Assembly: GCF_018991925.1 (NCBI RefSeq)
Contig: NW_024727654.1
Location: forward strand, 62,001 to 126,000
Source: Homarus americanus
Taxonomy: Eukaryota > Arthropoda > Malacostraca > Decapoda > Nephropidae
Reading direction: 5' to 3'
DNA length: 64,000 bases
In this document: positions 11,639-21,926 of the stretch, in pieces
Numbering within the stretch: position 1 is the stretch's first letter
Layout: the number at the start of each line of letters is the position of its first letter
Position numbers and translations under genes: made by a program
The notes under the pieces: model-generated
Database searches by the model: none
Told to the model about the DNA's origin: nothing
Seen by the model: only the letters and a program-made list of their open reading frames with translations

Positions 11639-12911
11639 TAACATAAGAACATAAGAAAAATAAGGAGTCTGCACAGGGCTTGTTGGCCTGTGCATTGGCA
11701 GCTCCCTGTCGAGAGTTACTACCACTTCTCATCATCCATGAATCTATCTAGCCTCCGTTTGAAACTTTCCAGAGTTCCCGCACTTACTACAAAGTTGCTA
11801 AGCTTGTTCCACTCGTCCACCACCCTATTTGTGAACCAGTTTCTTCCTATCTCCCTCCTAAACCTAAACTTATCCAACTTGAATCCGTTGTTCCGAGTCC
11901 TATCCTGCTCGGATATTATAAGAACTTTATCTATATCACCTTTATTGATTCCTTTCACCCACTTGAATACTTCTATCATATCTCCCCGCACTCCTCGTCT
12001 TTCTAGGGAATGTGTGTTGGCTTTTTTAACCTATCCTGATATGGAAGTTGCCTCAAGTCCTAATCATTTTTGTCATTCTTCGCTGCACCGACTCTAGTGA
12101 ATTTATATCCATTCTATAATAGGGGCACAAGAACTGAACCGCATAATCTAGGTGCGGCCTGACTAGCGCAAGATATAGTTGCAATAAGACCTCTGCACTC
12201 TTGTTACTTACACTTCTAAATAAAAAACCCAATACTCTGTTTGCCTTATTTCGAACATTAACGCACTGTTTTCTAGGCCGTAGGTCCGGGCTTACAAGTA
12301 CCCCTACTGTAGGTCTCTTTCACAAGTCGACTTCTCTAGGTTGATGTTGTTCAGGCTGTATACATTATAAGTATTTGTTCTTCCAATATTAAGTACGCTG
12401 CATTTGCTGGTGTTGAATTTCATTTGCCATTTTTCAGACCACCCCTGCAGTTTATTTAGATCCTCCTGTAATGCATTTGCATCCTGCCCTGAATTAATTT
12501 GCCGCCCTATTTTGGTGTCATCCGCAAACTTGCTTATGTCACTGCTGATCCCAGTATCTAGATCGTTAATGTAGATTATGAACAAGAGTGGGCCGAGTAC
12601 TGACTCCTGGGGAACCCCACTGGTTACACGGCCCCACTCAGATTTAACACTATCTACGCTGACCCTCTGCGTTCTATCGGTGAGCCATGATTTTATCCAA
12701 TTTAAAACTTTCCCCTCGATACCATGAGCCTTAATTTTTCTCAGAAGCCTCTGATGCGGTACTCTGTCAAATGCTTTGCTAAAGTCTAAGTAAATAACAT
12801 CGTAATTTTCGTCATTATCTACTACCTCGAAGACTTTTCCTAAAAAACGTTAGCAGATTTGTGAGACAAGATTTTCCCTTTGTAAACCCATGTTGAGAGT
12901 CGTAGATTAAT
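11639..12911 (-). mobile_element. CR1-like LINE with reverse transcriptase and C-terminal region, decayed
   Basis: A 5'-truncated non-LTR retrotransposon running from 12911 down to 11639. In order on the minus strand: QHGFTKGKSCLTNLL (fingers), then VIYLDFSKAFDRVPH, then SGVPQESVLGPLLF, then the catalytic palm block FADDTK (12304-12585). After that come GVLVSPDLRPRKQC, LVRPHLDYAVQFLC, and the C-terminal RGDMIEVFKW with FRFRREIGRNWF (11719-11991). The tail is TTCTTATGTTCTTATG, the octamer tail expected of CR1 elements. Reading breaks occur at a T-run near 12840-12850, at the in-frame stop near 12304 and near 12045. The second residue of the YADD-type box is intact. No endonuclease domain remains. 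It is probably inactive. Confidence 0.9.
12304..12840 (-). pseudogene. LINE ORF2 reverse transcriptase fragment (CR1 clade)
   Basis: One continuous minus-strand frame covers the reverse-transcriptase palm. It runs from VFEVVDNDENYDVIYLDF (about 12830) through WLTDRTQRVSV and PQESVLGPLLF to FADDTKIGRQI and QMKFNTSKCSVLNIG, and stops at 12304. PQESVLGP has Glu where most LINEs have Gly (PQGSVLGP). The two catalytic Asp of FADD are present. The frame is lost upstream at a six-T run, where the fingers region continues in a neighbouring frame. That break could be decay or a homopolymer error in the assembly. It lies inside the larger element at 11639-12911. Confidence 0.88.
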
Positions 12912-13404
12912 TTGCTTTTCTCCAACCTATGTTTGAAGCTATCTAGCGTATTCGAGTTAATGATGATGTTTGGTAACTTGTTCCACTCGTCCACTACTCT
13001 ATTTCCAAACCAGTGTTTACCTATTTCGCGCCTAAATCTAAATTTATCTAATTTAAAACCATTGTTACGAGTTCGCTCCTGGTGGGATAGTTTGAGTACC
13101 TTTGTTATATCACCTTTGTTTAGCCCTGACTTCCATTTATACACCTCGATCATATCGCCCCTCGCTCTACGTCTCTCGAGGGAGTGCAAATTGAGATGCT
13201 TTAACCTGTCTCTGTACTCAAGGTTCCCAATGTCCGGGATTATTCTTGCTTTATAGCGATTCTATATTCATCCTGTAGTACGGTGACCAGAACTGAACTG
13301 CGTATTCCAAATGAGGTCTCACAAACGCAAGATACAGTTTTAGGATAACCTCGCTAGTCTTGTAACTAACACTCCTCTGTTAGTCTTGTTTCGAGCAAAT
13401 ACAC
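12912..13404 (-). mobile_element. second CR1-like LINE fragment, C-terminal part, joined to the first
   Basis: On the minus strand this copy gives LYLAFVRPHLEYAVQFW in a broken frame, then HSLERRRARGDMIEVYKW, FRFRREIGKHWF and NTLDSFKHRL. The + strand copies at 40142 and 59813 continue with GGYMSDRG, but here the frame runs straight into EKSKLIYDSQHGF, which is reverse-transcriptase sequence of the neighbouring copy. The C-terminus and 3' tail are therefore missing, and a head-to-tail chimera is formed. The upstream edge is near an A/T run at 13404. Confidence 0.88.
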
Positions 13405-13703
13405 ATTTTTTTTTATACTGGAGGTGGTAGTGATGTTTGTCAGGTTGAGAGTAAGAGTCGTACACCCTAGTATTGTGTCGTCTCTTATTACTGCCTCCAA
13501 CGTCATAAAAAACAATGATATTTACTTCTCGTTTTGAAATATCACGTCGGCCTTGGGTGTAAGAGTGTGTTAATTGTATCGTGTGTTGGCGAGTCCTTTG
13601 TCGCAGCTGAGTGACCTGGTGAGCAGAGTGGGCGAGTGGTGATGATATAGTGGTGAGCAGGTAGTGATGATGGTGTACTGGCGAACAGTTAGTGATGATG
13701 GGT

Positions 13704-13704
13704 G

Positions 13705-13757
<53 letters not shown>

Positions 13758-13777
13758 TTAGTTAGTTAGTTAGTTAA
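13704..13777. repeat. (GATA)n followed by (GTTA)n
   Basis: About 13 GATA units changing to five GTTA units. Unique DNA on both sides. Confidence 0.97.
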
Positions 13778-13848
13778 TTAGGCAAGTCTTATTTTTCCCA
13801 TCTACCATATGACTACCATCACCCCCCTTTGAACACAACAAATTAATG

Positions 13849-13928
13849 TTTGTCTTGTGTACGTGTGTTTGTCTTGTGTACGTGTGTTTGCCTTGTGTAC
13901 GTGTGTTTGTCTTGTGTACGTGTGTTTA
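13849..13928. repeat. 19-bp minisatellite
   Basis: About four units of GTCTTGTGTACGTGTGTTT. The small + strand frame rich in Cys-Val-Leu is a repeat translation. Confidence 0.9.
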
Positions 13929-14040
13929 TGCTCTCAGTGTGTAGGAAGACTGTACCGACAGGGTCTTTTTAGTGCTGGTCTTGGCCTATATTACGTGACC
14001 GGTTGTCTCTGTAACACTCGATACATTCTGTACTATTTAT

Positions 14041-14072
14041 AAATATTTTTTACGGGGCTTTAGGGCGAAAAT

Positions 14073-14162
<90 letters not shown>
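14041..14162 (+). mobile_element. family E remnant with (AAT)n tail
   Basis: AAATATTTTTTACGGGGCTTTAGGGCGAAAATAT is split here as TTTTTTACGGGGC and GGGCGAAAATAT, followed by about 30 AAT units. The same ends, with about 45 extra internal bases, occur at 62700-62863. It looks like an internally deleted copy of a short retroposon with an AAT tail. Confidence 0.5.
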
Positions 14163-14276
14163 TCTAAGTATTAAAGAAATATTATCATTAAATATTTACA
14201 AATGCGACCAAGGTGATTTGACTTAATGAAGCTTAATGATGGTCAATTGTGTTTAGATTCTGAAGTCATTCTGCCA

Positions 14277-14399
14277 TTATTACCTGCACACCTGTATTAC
14301 CTGCACACCTGTATTACCTGCACACCTGTATTACCTGCACACCTGTATTACCTGCACACCTGTATTACCTGCACACCTGTATTACCTGCACACCTGTAA
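14277..14399. repeat. 17-bp minisatellite TACCTGCACACCTGTAT
   Basis: Seven near-perfect head-to-tail units, each with two CACCTG/CCTG-type E-box-like steps. Very little divergence suggests recent expansion. Confidence 0.97.
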
Positions 14400-14706
14400 T
14401 CGTTAGTGTAATTGTACCTGTATCTGTATCTTTGTACTTGTTCTATTTATTTGTTTATGTACCTGTACTTGTATATGTACCCCCACTTCCCACAACCCCC
14501 CCCCCTCCCCATCCTTCTTCCCCTCCTTCCCTCCCCCACCTTCATCATCAACTGTCTCTCTATACTGATTTATTACCTCCTCTTTTATTTATCGGTCATT
14601 TCGAATATTCTCTTTCTTTATTACCTGTGTGTGACGTCTGTGATTACTACCTGTCACACACCTGTACCTTATTAATTAGTAGTGTGTGTGTGTGTCTATC
14701 TAGGCC

Positions 14707-14707
<1 letters not shown>

Positions 14708-14747
<40 letters not shown>
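14708..14747. repeat. (GT)n microsatellite
   Basis: About 19 GT units. Confidence 0.95.
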
Positions 14748-14748
<1 letters not shown>

Positions 14749-14812
14749 TTGCGATCTCTTAATTGCATCGTTCCCCCCTCCACCTGTTCTGGGCGCGACC
14801 TGTCACTCTCAG

Positions 14813-14908
14813 GCGGTGGCGGTAGGGGGACGGGCCATATGTTGGACGCTGTACCTGGGGGGTGGGAGTGATCACCATGGCACCAGTAGGAAGTTGGTTC
14901 TCCAGCAG
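14813..14908 (+). CDS. candidate 96-nt internal exon
   Basis: The segment follows a pyrimidine-rich tract ending GTCACTCTCAG (acceptor at 14810-14812) and ends CCAGCAG|GTGGTG (donor at 14909). It is open for exactly 32 codons in phase 0 to phase 0, reading AVAVGGRAICWTLYLGGG, then SDHHGTSRKLVLQQ. Third positions are mostly G/C, unlike the flanks. The donor is only moderate and GT tracts lie close by. No family is recognised. It may instead be a GC-rich intronic patch. Confidence 0.33.
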
Positions 14909-15006
14909 GTGGTGACGGCCTTAGGTAGTCATGTAGCGGCCATCCAATCTTCCTCCTACTTCTCCTTCTCTTTCCCCTTCTCCTCCTCTGAAAATTTTGA
15001 AGTTTT

Positions 15007-15008
<2 letters not shown>

Positions 15009-15053
<45 letters not shown>
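15009..15053. repeat. (GA)n microsatellite
   Basis: About 21 GA units following a TC-rich stretch. Confidence 0.96.
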
Positions 15054-15054
<1 letters not shown>

Positions 15055-15269
15055 TTTCTTTAGTATTTATGAAAGAAAGGAAAGGAGTCTTGGTTAGAGT
15101 AGAGACTATAGAGAGCCTTTTGGAGTCTTGTCGCCCTGCCATCATCAGACCATTTATCACCATCAAGATTAATAGTTAACACAACAGGAGGACCCTCGCA
15201 TAACACCTTCCGTTACGTCACTATTAGACTCATAAGACTCTACCAACTGGCCTGCCTTGTATAACACCT

Positions 15270-15390
15270 CCCTCCCTACCTCCCTCCCTCCATCCATCCA
15301 CCTTACCCTCTCTCTCTCCCTCCTTCATCCCTCCCTCCCTCCTCTCACCTATCCCCCCATCCACCTCCCCTCCCCCCCAGTCAACCAGGC
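15270..15390. repeat. CCTCCCT-rich polypyrimidine stretch
   Basis: Degenerate CCTCCCTC and CCATCCAC units. No gene. Confidence 0.8.
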
Positions 15391-15584
15391 AGGAATTCCT
15401 TACAACGTCACAGTTCGTCATAATTATTATTTATCTTTCCGGAATGAATCTTGAGGTAAACAACAGATTATTTTTATTTTTTTTAGTGTATTAGTGCAAG
15501 TGTTATGAGGTTTTGATAGCGGTAAATTGTAGTCGTTGTTTCTGTGGCTCTTGTGTTGAGTCGACAGCTTAATAGGGATATGTT

Positions 15585-15810
15585 ACTCAGTTCTTCACGT
15601 ACTCAAAGTTCATATTCTTACTCAGTTCTTCACGTACTCAAAGTTCATATTCTTACTCAGTTCTTCACGTACTCAAAGTTCATATTCTTACTCAGGTCAT
15701 CACGTACTCAAATCGTATGGTTATCCAAGTCGACACGTACTCAGGTCATACTGTATAACTCTGGTCTTCACGTAAAGTCGTATTGTACTCAGGTCGTCAC
15801 GTACTCAGGT
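15585..15810. repeat. 35-bp minisatellite with degenerate right half
   Basis: Three nearly identical 35-bp units (core TTCTTCACGTACTCAAAGTT) are followed by shorter degenerate ACGTACTCAGGTC steps to about 15810. Confidence 0.93.
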
Positions 15811-15849
15811 CATATACCACATGCGGCTCTGATTTTGCTTACAAATACT

Positions 15850-16005
15850 GAATCGACTGGTGGGAGGGGGTGAAAAGGGGTGGGGAGGAGGGGTGATGGG
15901 TGGGGTGGTGAGGAGGTGGTGAAAGGTGGAGGATGAGGGTGAAAAATGGGGTAGGGATGAGGGGAAAAGGGGGGAGGGGTGAAAGGTGGGGTGGAGGGAG
16001 TTCTG
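15850..16005. repeat. G-rich GGTGAAAAGGGGTGGGGA repeat
   Basis: Purine-rich degenerate repeat on the + strand, with many G4-capable runs. Confidence 0.8.
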
Positions 16006-16060
16006 GGGTCACATGACGTCTTCCCAGGAGGTAACATGACCCCTCCGCCTTACTCGTTAA

Positions 16061-16233
16061 TTATAAGTCCTGGTAGGAGGTAAATCTTGTCCTCAACTCA
16101 GCCTCCAGCAGTAGCCTCAAGCCTTGCCTTTCACCACAGCTCCCTGGGTCGAGTGTGAGATGGGTGTTGTCCACTGACACTACCACACATGGCAAGTTTT
16201 CTCCCGGTAATCCAGTTTCCCGCTGCACTAACA
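16061..16233 (-). CDS. candidate terminal exon, minus strand
   Basis: On the minus strand a pyrimidine-rich tract (CCTCTCCACCCCCCCC) precedes a possible acceptor CAG, and an open frame runs to a TAA at 16061-16063. The peptide includes ETGLPGENLPCVVVSVDN and LLLEAELRTRFTSYQDL. It is free of low-complexity sequence and has some G/C preference at third positions. A second possible acceptor lies a few bases upstream. I do not recognise the family, and no polyadenylation signal is obvious below 16060. A chance frame cannot be excluded. Confidence 0.28.
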
Positions 16234-16469
16234 CTGGGCACTTGTTGGGGGGGGTGGAGAGGTTAGGCCACATTGGACCTCTTGGGAGACCAGCTTAGTT
16301 AATATTGATAGAGGTATTTAGTTTATATCTATATATTAATCAATATAGGGGAGAGAAATATTATACACAATCCTGGTATAGAATGTGTATACAGAATTTG
16401 TTAATCTCGTTGTATGAATTATTAGAGACAATGTAAATAGTTATGAGTGAAGTGTTTATGGTGGTGGTT

Positions 16470-16541
<72 letters not shown>
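16470..16541. repeat. (GT)n microsatellite
   Basis: About 35 GT units. Confidence 0.97.
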
Positions 16542-16542
<1 letters not shown>

Positions 16543-16599
16543 AGAGGCAGTTACCAGTTATATGCATTGTAGCTCACGGTAGAAAGTTAGTAAGCCAGG

Positions 16600-17015
16600 G
16601 CAGGCAGGGAGGGGGAGAGAGGGTGTAGGGAGGGAGAGGGTAGGGAGGGGTGAGATATAGGGAAAGAGAGGAATAGGGATGGATGAAGGTACTGTAGGGG
16701 AGGGAGGTAGGAGAGAGAGGGTGTAGGGAGGGGTGAGATATAGGGAGGAAGAGAGGGAGTAGGGATGGATGAGAGGTACTGTAGAGGAGGGAGGGGAGGG
16801 TAGGAGAGAAGAAGAGTGTAGGGAGGGAGAGGGTAGGGAGGGTGAGATATAGGGAGGAAGAGAGGGAGTAGGGATGGATGGAAAGGTACTGTAGGGAGGC
16901 AGGGAGGGTAGGAGAGAAGGGTGTAGGGAGGGAGAGGGTAGGGAGGGTGAGATATAGGGAGGAAGAGAGGGAGTAGGGATGGATAAAGGTACTGTAGGGA
17001 GGGAGGGAGGGAGGT
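16600..17015. repeat. higher-order purine-rich minisatellite (about 83-109 bp)
   Basis: The landmark GTGAGATATAGGGA recurs at about 16650, 16733, 16842 and 16947. Each repeat also contains GGATGGAT and GGTACTGTAG. Ser/Pro/Leu frames on the minus strand are repeat translations. Confidence 0.93.
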
Positions 17016-17102
17016 GATGCTGCTGGCCCAGGTGTGTGGCGTAATAAGAACAACTCGTTAATATTTTATCTCCTCGACCGGTTGCGTTATGCTGCCTCAA
17101 GT

Positions 17103-17250
17103 GTGTGGGGGCCAGGTCAGGGCCATGGTGGACCAGTGTGTGTGGGCCAGGTCAGGGCCATGGTGGACCAGTGTGTGGGGGCCAGGTCAGGGCCATGGTG
17201 GACCAGTGTGTGTGGGCCAGGTCAAAACCAGGCTGGACCACTGAGTGTGA
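17103..17250. repeat. 35-bp minisatellite with GGCCATGGTGGACCA core
   Basis: Four 35-bp units starting near 17111, 17146, 17181 and 17216. The last is diverged. The unit contains the palindrome CCATGG. Confidence 0.95.
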
Positions 17251-17283
17251 GGGGCCAGGCCAAGGTGTTTTATTTATACTGCT

Positions 17284-17400
17284 AGTGCCACCTTGAACCT
17301 CCTCCTCCTCTTCTTCCTTCGTAACTTCCCATACATCCTCCTCCTCTCCCTCTGCCCCACCCCCCACTTCCTCCTCCTCCTCCTTTTCTTCCTCCTCCAG
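17284..17400. repeat. CTCCTC-rich stretch
   Basis: Degenerate CCTCCTCCT sequence. The Glu-rich minus-strand frame is an artefact. Confidence 0.8.
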
Positions 17401-17475
17401 CATAAGGGTGTACAATATACCTGGATAAAAGGTGATGAACTAATTTGCCGAAGGTATTTTTTGAAGAGAGTGGGA

Positions 17476-17478
<3 letters not shown>

Positions 17479-17528
<50 letters not shown>

Positions 17529-17552
17529 TTGTATATTAATTCCCTTTACACA

Positions 17553-17646
<94 letters not shown>
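17479..17646. repeat. (CT)n, (CAT)n and (TTA)n compound microsatellites
   Basis: CT units at about 17479-17524. CAT units at about 17555-17593 turn directly into TTA units to 17646. Confidence 0.97.
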
Positions 17647-17649
<3 letters not shown>

Positions 17650-18060
17650 CAGCGTACCATCCGAGTTTGATCAAGCGTAAAATGCCACTAATAAGAGGCA
17701 CCAACCACGGCAAGTACCCTCCTGAAGAAGATCCCTCCTGAAGAAGAAGATCGAAAGTCACTACTGCACAATAGGTTCATTATAGGTGTTCAGGAATAGC
17801 CCATGGAGCACCTCTTTGAGTGCCGAGAGAGAACTTCTTCACTAGTTCAAAACCATTAGTAAATACAGTGTCCCAACAGGGTTTTAAATTGCTATACAAA
17901 TTGCTATCAACTGCAGATGCAACACAGAGACTCGACATGTTGCCTCGGGAGGACAGTGGGTGACGGGTGGTGGGTGATGAGTAAGTGGGTGAGGGAGGTG
18001 GTGGATGACTCATGAAGGGGGAGAAGAAGTGATAAGGTTGGGGAGAGGTTTGGATGACGG
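17650..18060. other. unique stretch, no gene visible
   Basis: Mixed sequence, including a short direct repeat of CCCTCCTGAAGAAGA at about 17728-17750. No splice-bounded open frame is seen. Confidence 0.4.
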
Positions 18061-18099
18061 GAGGAGATGGGTGACAGGAGGAGATGGATGACAGTAGGA

Positions 18100-18256
18100 G
18101 GGAAGGGAGCTCCCCTTCCCCCTCCTCCTCCTCTCCCCTCACCTCCCCTCCCCCTCCTCACCTCCCCCTCCTCCCACCTCCCCCCTCCTTACCTTCCCCC
18201 TCCCTCCCCTCCTCACCCCCCCTCTCCTCCCCCCTCCCTCCCCACCCCCCTTCCTC
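18100..18256. repeat. C-rich CCTCCCC stretch
   Basis: Polypyrimidine tract of CCTCCCCT and CACCTCCC. Pro/Ser frames here are artefacts. Confidence 0.85.
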
Positions 18257-18424
18257 TCCGCCGGATAATTAACGCATGACACAACTACTTAAAGTTATTA
18301 CGAAGGAAGAAGTAATGTCCGCCAGCTGTCATGTTCCCGGTACGTAAGACTCTCCCCAGTACTTGATGTTCCCGGTATATACGTAAGACTTTCCCCGGTA
18401 ACTCACCATCACCACCAATTCATC

Positions 18425-18660
18425 CCCCCCTGTCCTCCCTCTCAACCAATCAGGCACCAGCTTTAAGAGGGAAACCTTATCGAAATCGACCAATCACGTG
18501 AGGCTCTAATTACCCCTCGTTACGATCCAATTGCGGCGGGGGGAAGAGGCAGTAGTTCCGCTTGTTGACGATCCTGCGCCGTCAACAAGCGGAGACTTGG
18601 TTGGATATACCGCCGGCGTCGCTGTAGTGTGGCAGGTCGCTCCGTCACGCTGAAGGGTAG
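18425..18660. promoter_or_regulatory. promoter-like CpG-richer patch with CCAAT and E-box motifs
   Basis: Within 100 bp there are three CCAAT motifs (18446-18450, 18490-18494, 18527-18531). Two of them sit in the form CCAATCA favoured by NF-Y. The second runs into a CACGTG palindrome (18495-18500). CpG dinucleotides are much denser here than in the flanks, with GGCGGGG and CCGCCGGCGTCG blocks. CCAAT boxes close to a CpG-rich core are typical of eukaryotic promoters; the direction of transcription is not clear. The nearest + strand candidate exon is at 19838. A perfect hairpin lies inside the patch. Confidence 0.5.
18557..18593. repeat. perfect 14-bp inverted repeat, 9-base loop
   Basis: TCCGCTTGTTGACG at 18557-18570 is exactly complementary to CGTCAACAAGCGGA at 18580-18593, with the loop ATCCTGCGC. 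It is not part of any repeat family seen elsewhere in the window. Confidence 0.95.
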
Positions 18661-18689
18661 ATGTAGTGCTTGTACGTTAAGGGGGAGAG

Positions 18690-18860
18690 AGGCTGCGGGT
18701 TCCGGGCTGGCTGAGGTTAGGGACTGCGGACTAGATGCTGGGGGCTAGGTAATGGCTAGGGGCTGAATGAGGATTAGAGGTTAGGGGGTTATGAATTGGA
18801 TGCTGGGGGGGCTAAGTAAGGGCTAATGGCTAGGGGCTGAATAAGGACTGGAGGCTAAAT
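18690..18860. repeat. degenerate GGGGCTGAATAAGGACT repeat
   Basis: Loose tandem units with GGCTAGGGGCTGAAT and GGATGCTGGGG steps. Confidence 0.65.
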
Positions 18861-18929
18861 CAACATCTCAATTACAAGGGATAGTTTGGTTGGTTTTTGT
18901 AGTGTGACGAAAAGTTTGTCTGTTGTGTT

Positions 18930-19200
18930 GATGTTGGGGGATGATGGTGGTGTTGGGAGTGATGTGGTGATGGTGTTGGGGTAATGGTGGTGTTGGTGGT
19001 GTGGTGGTGTTGGCGGTGGTGTCAGGAGTAATGTAGTGATGGTGTGATGTGGGCAGCAGTCGGTTATTACCTGTTGTGGTGGCGAAGATGGTGTTTTAGT
19101 GCAGCGTGGTAGTGTTTTGGGGTGGATAAGTGTAGTGTGTCGTGGTGTGGTGGGGGGGTGGCAGGTGTATGAAGTGATAGTATAGGAAGCAGTTGGTCAG
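18930..19200. repeat. GTGGTGTTG-rich stretch
   Basis: Degenerate GGTGTTGG and GATGGTGG steps. No gene. Confidence 0.6.
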
Positions 19201-19506
19201 CGGTGATGATGGTAGTGGTCGTAGGAAGGAGGGGGGAGGTGGTTTGACCTATCTAAAATCATCCACAGGTCAGATGTTTCGACCAATCTCCTTTATCATC
19301 GAGGATAGATATACCACCTTGATTCTCTACACGACTATCACCATAATTAACCAGTGACACCTGTTAATGATGTCTTTGTGGCACCATACGAGACTATAGA
19401 GCAAAGAGGAGTACTAGATGGTGGTACTTGTGTGTTGGTGTGAGGCTGTGTTGTCAGAGTATGGCTCTCCGGTCTATAGGCAGTAGCTTGCTGGATCTCA
19501 CTCACA

Positions 19507-19508
<2 letters not shown>

Positions 19509-19589
<81 letters not shown>

Positions 19590-19590
19590 A
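19509..19590. repeat. (CA)n microsatellite
   Basis: About 38 CA units with one CATACA interruption near the end. Confidence 0.97.
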
Positions 19591-19692
19591 CTGTAAATTA
19601 CAACAACAACAGTTCAGTAGTAGACGTGTGGTGTTAACGGTGTCAGTGGAAGAGCACGTTGTGGTTTTGTGTGTGTGCATGTATACACGCAC

Positions 19693-19696
<4 letters not shown>

Positions 19697-19740
<44 letters not shown>
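19697..19740. repeat. (GT)n microsatellite
   Basis: About 22 GT units, 100 bp from the CA tract. The two together could pair as an imperfect inverted repeat. Confidence 0.96.
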
Positions 19741-19742
<2 letters not shown>

Positions 19743-19837
19743 GACCAGCCGTGACCCTGGAGTAGAGTTCAGGAAAGTGAAGACAACACAAGTAAACACG
19801 ACCCTTGGAAGGTGACCCTGGAACACACAGCCACGTG

Positions 19838-20089
19838 ATGCTACTGAAGACACGAGCCCCGGTTGACCATATGGCAGCCAGGACAGACAGTTGCTTGTCA
19901 AGGTCACAGCCACCATCTCCCGTCATTACCCGTGAACTATATCTCGAGGCCCCAGACGACCGCTCGCTGATGTTGATGTTCCCTGATGAGACAGAGGTGG
20001 ATTGCGACCTGCCGTGGGCCCCACCTTTCACTGCCGCAGGGTGTGGCTCCGGCGTCCACATGTGGGGAGGACCTCTAGTGTGTACATAG
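19838..20089 (+). CDS. candidate coding exon, 83 codons
   Basis: Open + frame from ATG at 19838 to TAG at 20087-20089. It includes a Ser/Pro motif (SRSQPPSPVITREL), then an acidic stretch (MFPDETEVDCDLPWAPPF). It has no low-complexity sequence and mostly G/C third positions, so it looks like real protein. An internal ATG at 19871 (MAARTDSCLS) is an alternative start. A weak donor TAG|GTAGCA sits at its very end; a donor further upstream would change the C-terminus. The opposite strand is also open here (to about 20061), which weakens the case. It lies about 1.2 kb downstream of the 18.5 kb promoter-like patch. No family is recognised. Confidence 0.38.
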   Translation: MLLKTRAPVDHMAARTDSCLSRSQPPSPVITRELYLEAPDDRSLMLMFPDETEVDCDLPWAPPFTAAGCGSGVHMWGGPLVCT

Positions 20090-21926
20090 GTAGCATCAAG
20101 TACCTGTTGTGTTTATGTTTCTTGTTACTTCCATCCAGGTAACTTGAAGAGAGACTATCCACTGTCTTTGGTCAGCGTTTACAGAAAGTGAGAGAGAGTG
20201 TAACGGGTCAGTGAGGGTTGGGGACTTGGTATGGGTAATCTATCTCTTTTAAACCAAGCGGCGGCCTCTGATCCCCAACTGCCCATACCTCTACCCGTCC
20301 CTCTTGTAAGACAACACCCTCACCATCTTCATTATCCCTCCCCCCTTCCTCTCCCCTCCCCCCCCCTTTCCCTCCCCTCCCTTCCCTTCCCCTCCCCTCC
20401 CTTCCCTTCCCCATCCCATTAATGACTCTCAAGATTAAATCACACGTGTTGTACAGTGTATCTCCAGCGGTGTCCAGATCTAATTATGTTATGGACAGCG
20501 TTAAGAGGCCGCCAGTTCAGGGGTTCATATCTGTCACGGTATAGTTTTAAGGGTTTATATCTATGTTAATGAGATATATATAGTGTGTCTAGGGTCAAAT
20601 ATATGTCGTGTCAACTCTGAACCCTTGAGATGAACCCAAGACCATGTTTAGGGGAAACTTCAGATGTTCAAAGTTGGCATAAGAGACATTTCCTGCTTCA
20701 AATACACTATAAACGTCTCTCTCTCTTGCTCACACAGTCTCCAATAACTGTATCGTGCCAAATATATGAACCTCCTGACCTGGTCCCATAACGGCTTGTG
20801 TTACACCTCAACTTATTTTTACTTCAGTTTTTTCTTTCTTTCTGGTCAGGTCTTTTCAATGACACGGTCTGGCTAATTTAATGGGTTTAGTCGAATACTG
20901 TGTGTACACGATCAGTTGGCTGCGGAGGTGAACACAAGGCGAGAAGATGAAGCAGTTTTATCACCCAATTTAGATGTGTGTGTGTGTGTGTGTGTGTGTC
21001 TGTGTGTGTGTGTGTGTGACCTCTTCAGCATTGTTCTTTTGGGGTGTAGAAATCAACCTGGCATGAAATTGATTATCAGTTAGACGCTATAGGACTTGAA
21101 CACATTGTTAGGAAGTAAAGTCGATACCTCAAGTGCCTGTTCGTGGACCAGAACAAGCAGTTAGGTGATCTTCTCTCTCTTGACATTTGCCATGATATAC
21201 CTTAATTAAATAAAAGGTAAGGCAGTAGTGTGAAACAGGTATAGGTGGGTGGGAGGGAGAGGAGGTGGTCTGGTTCGTATGTGTGTGTGAGGGTGAGGGA
21301 GGGGCGGCGTCAGTGTGGCGGTCTGGTAGTAGTATTAGTGACAGTGTTGATCCTCGTGCCGTGGAGGGAGGACGTCCGTACCTCCGCTTACCTCACCGCC
21401 CACCACATGTTGTGTTCCTAGGTGTGTTCCTGCGTAGGTGCCTCTTGCCTACCACACACCTCCCTCCCTCCTTGTGAATTGCATACCCACCCTTACTGAC
21501 GGCTTCCCGGAGTGTGTACAGATATGACAACAGAGCAACATCAGTGAATAACATTGATTTACTTTGATGAATAACGTGTGATCGAGTGATTGATATTTTA
21601 ATGTGTAATAACAGATGGATTGTGAGTAATGTCGGTGATAATGTGAAAGATCTTGAGGTGTCTAGACCAGTGTGTCGTGATGTAAGGTCAAGACAAGATC
21701 ATTTGGCTTTACAGGGAGGCCGGTGCCACTCCAAGATGGAAACGAGTGCCTTTATGAGTGACACTTGACACCGGGCCAAGCGTCGTTATGTCACACTCGA
21801 GTATGGGGCCTCGGCTTGACGCCCTTTCCTGAGTCCTGAAACGTGACGGAAATTGAAAAGAAAATTATTATATTAAATTGTTTTGTTCCGAGTTTCTTAA
21901 AATGTTGGAAATATGGTGACTGGTTA
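20090..21926. other. non-coding stretch with short repeats
   Basis: Contains a C-rich CCCCTCCC stretch (about 20335-20415), a GT tract (about 20977-21018) and otherwise unique DNA. A possible acceptor (TTCCATCCAG, about 20138) has no partner donor. An open + frame at 21265-21477 lacks splice support. Confidence 0.45.
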
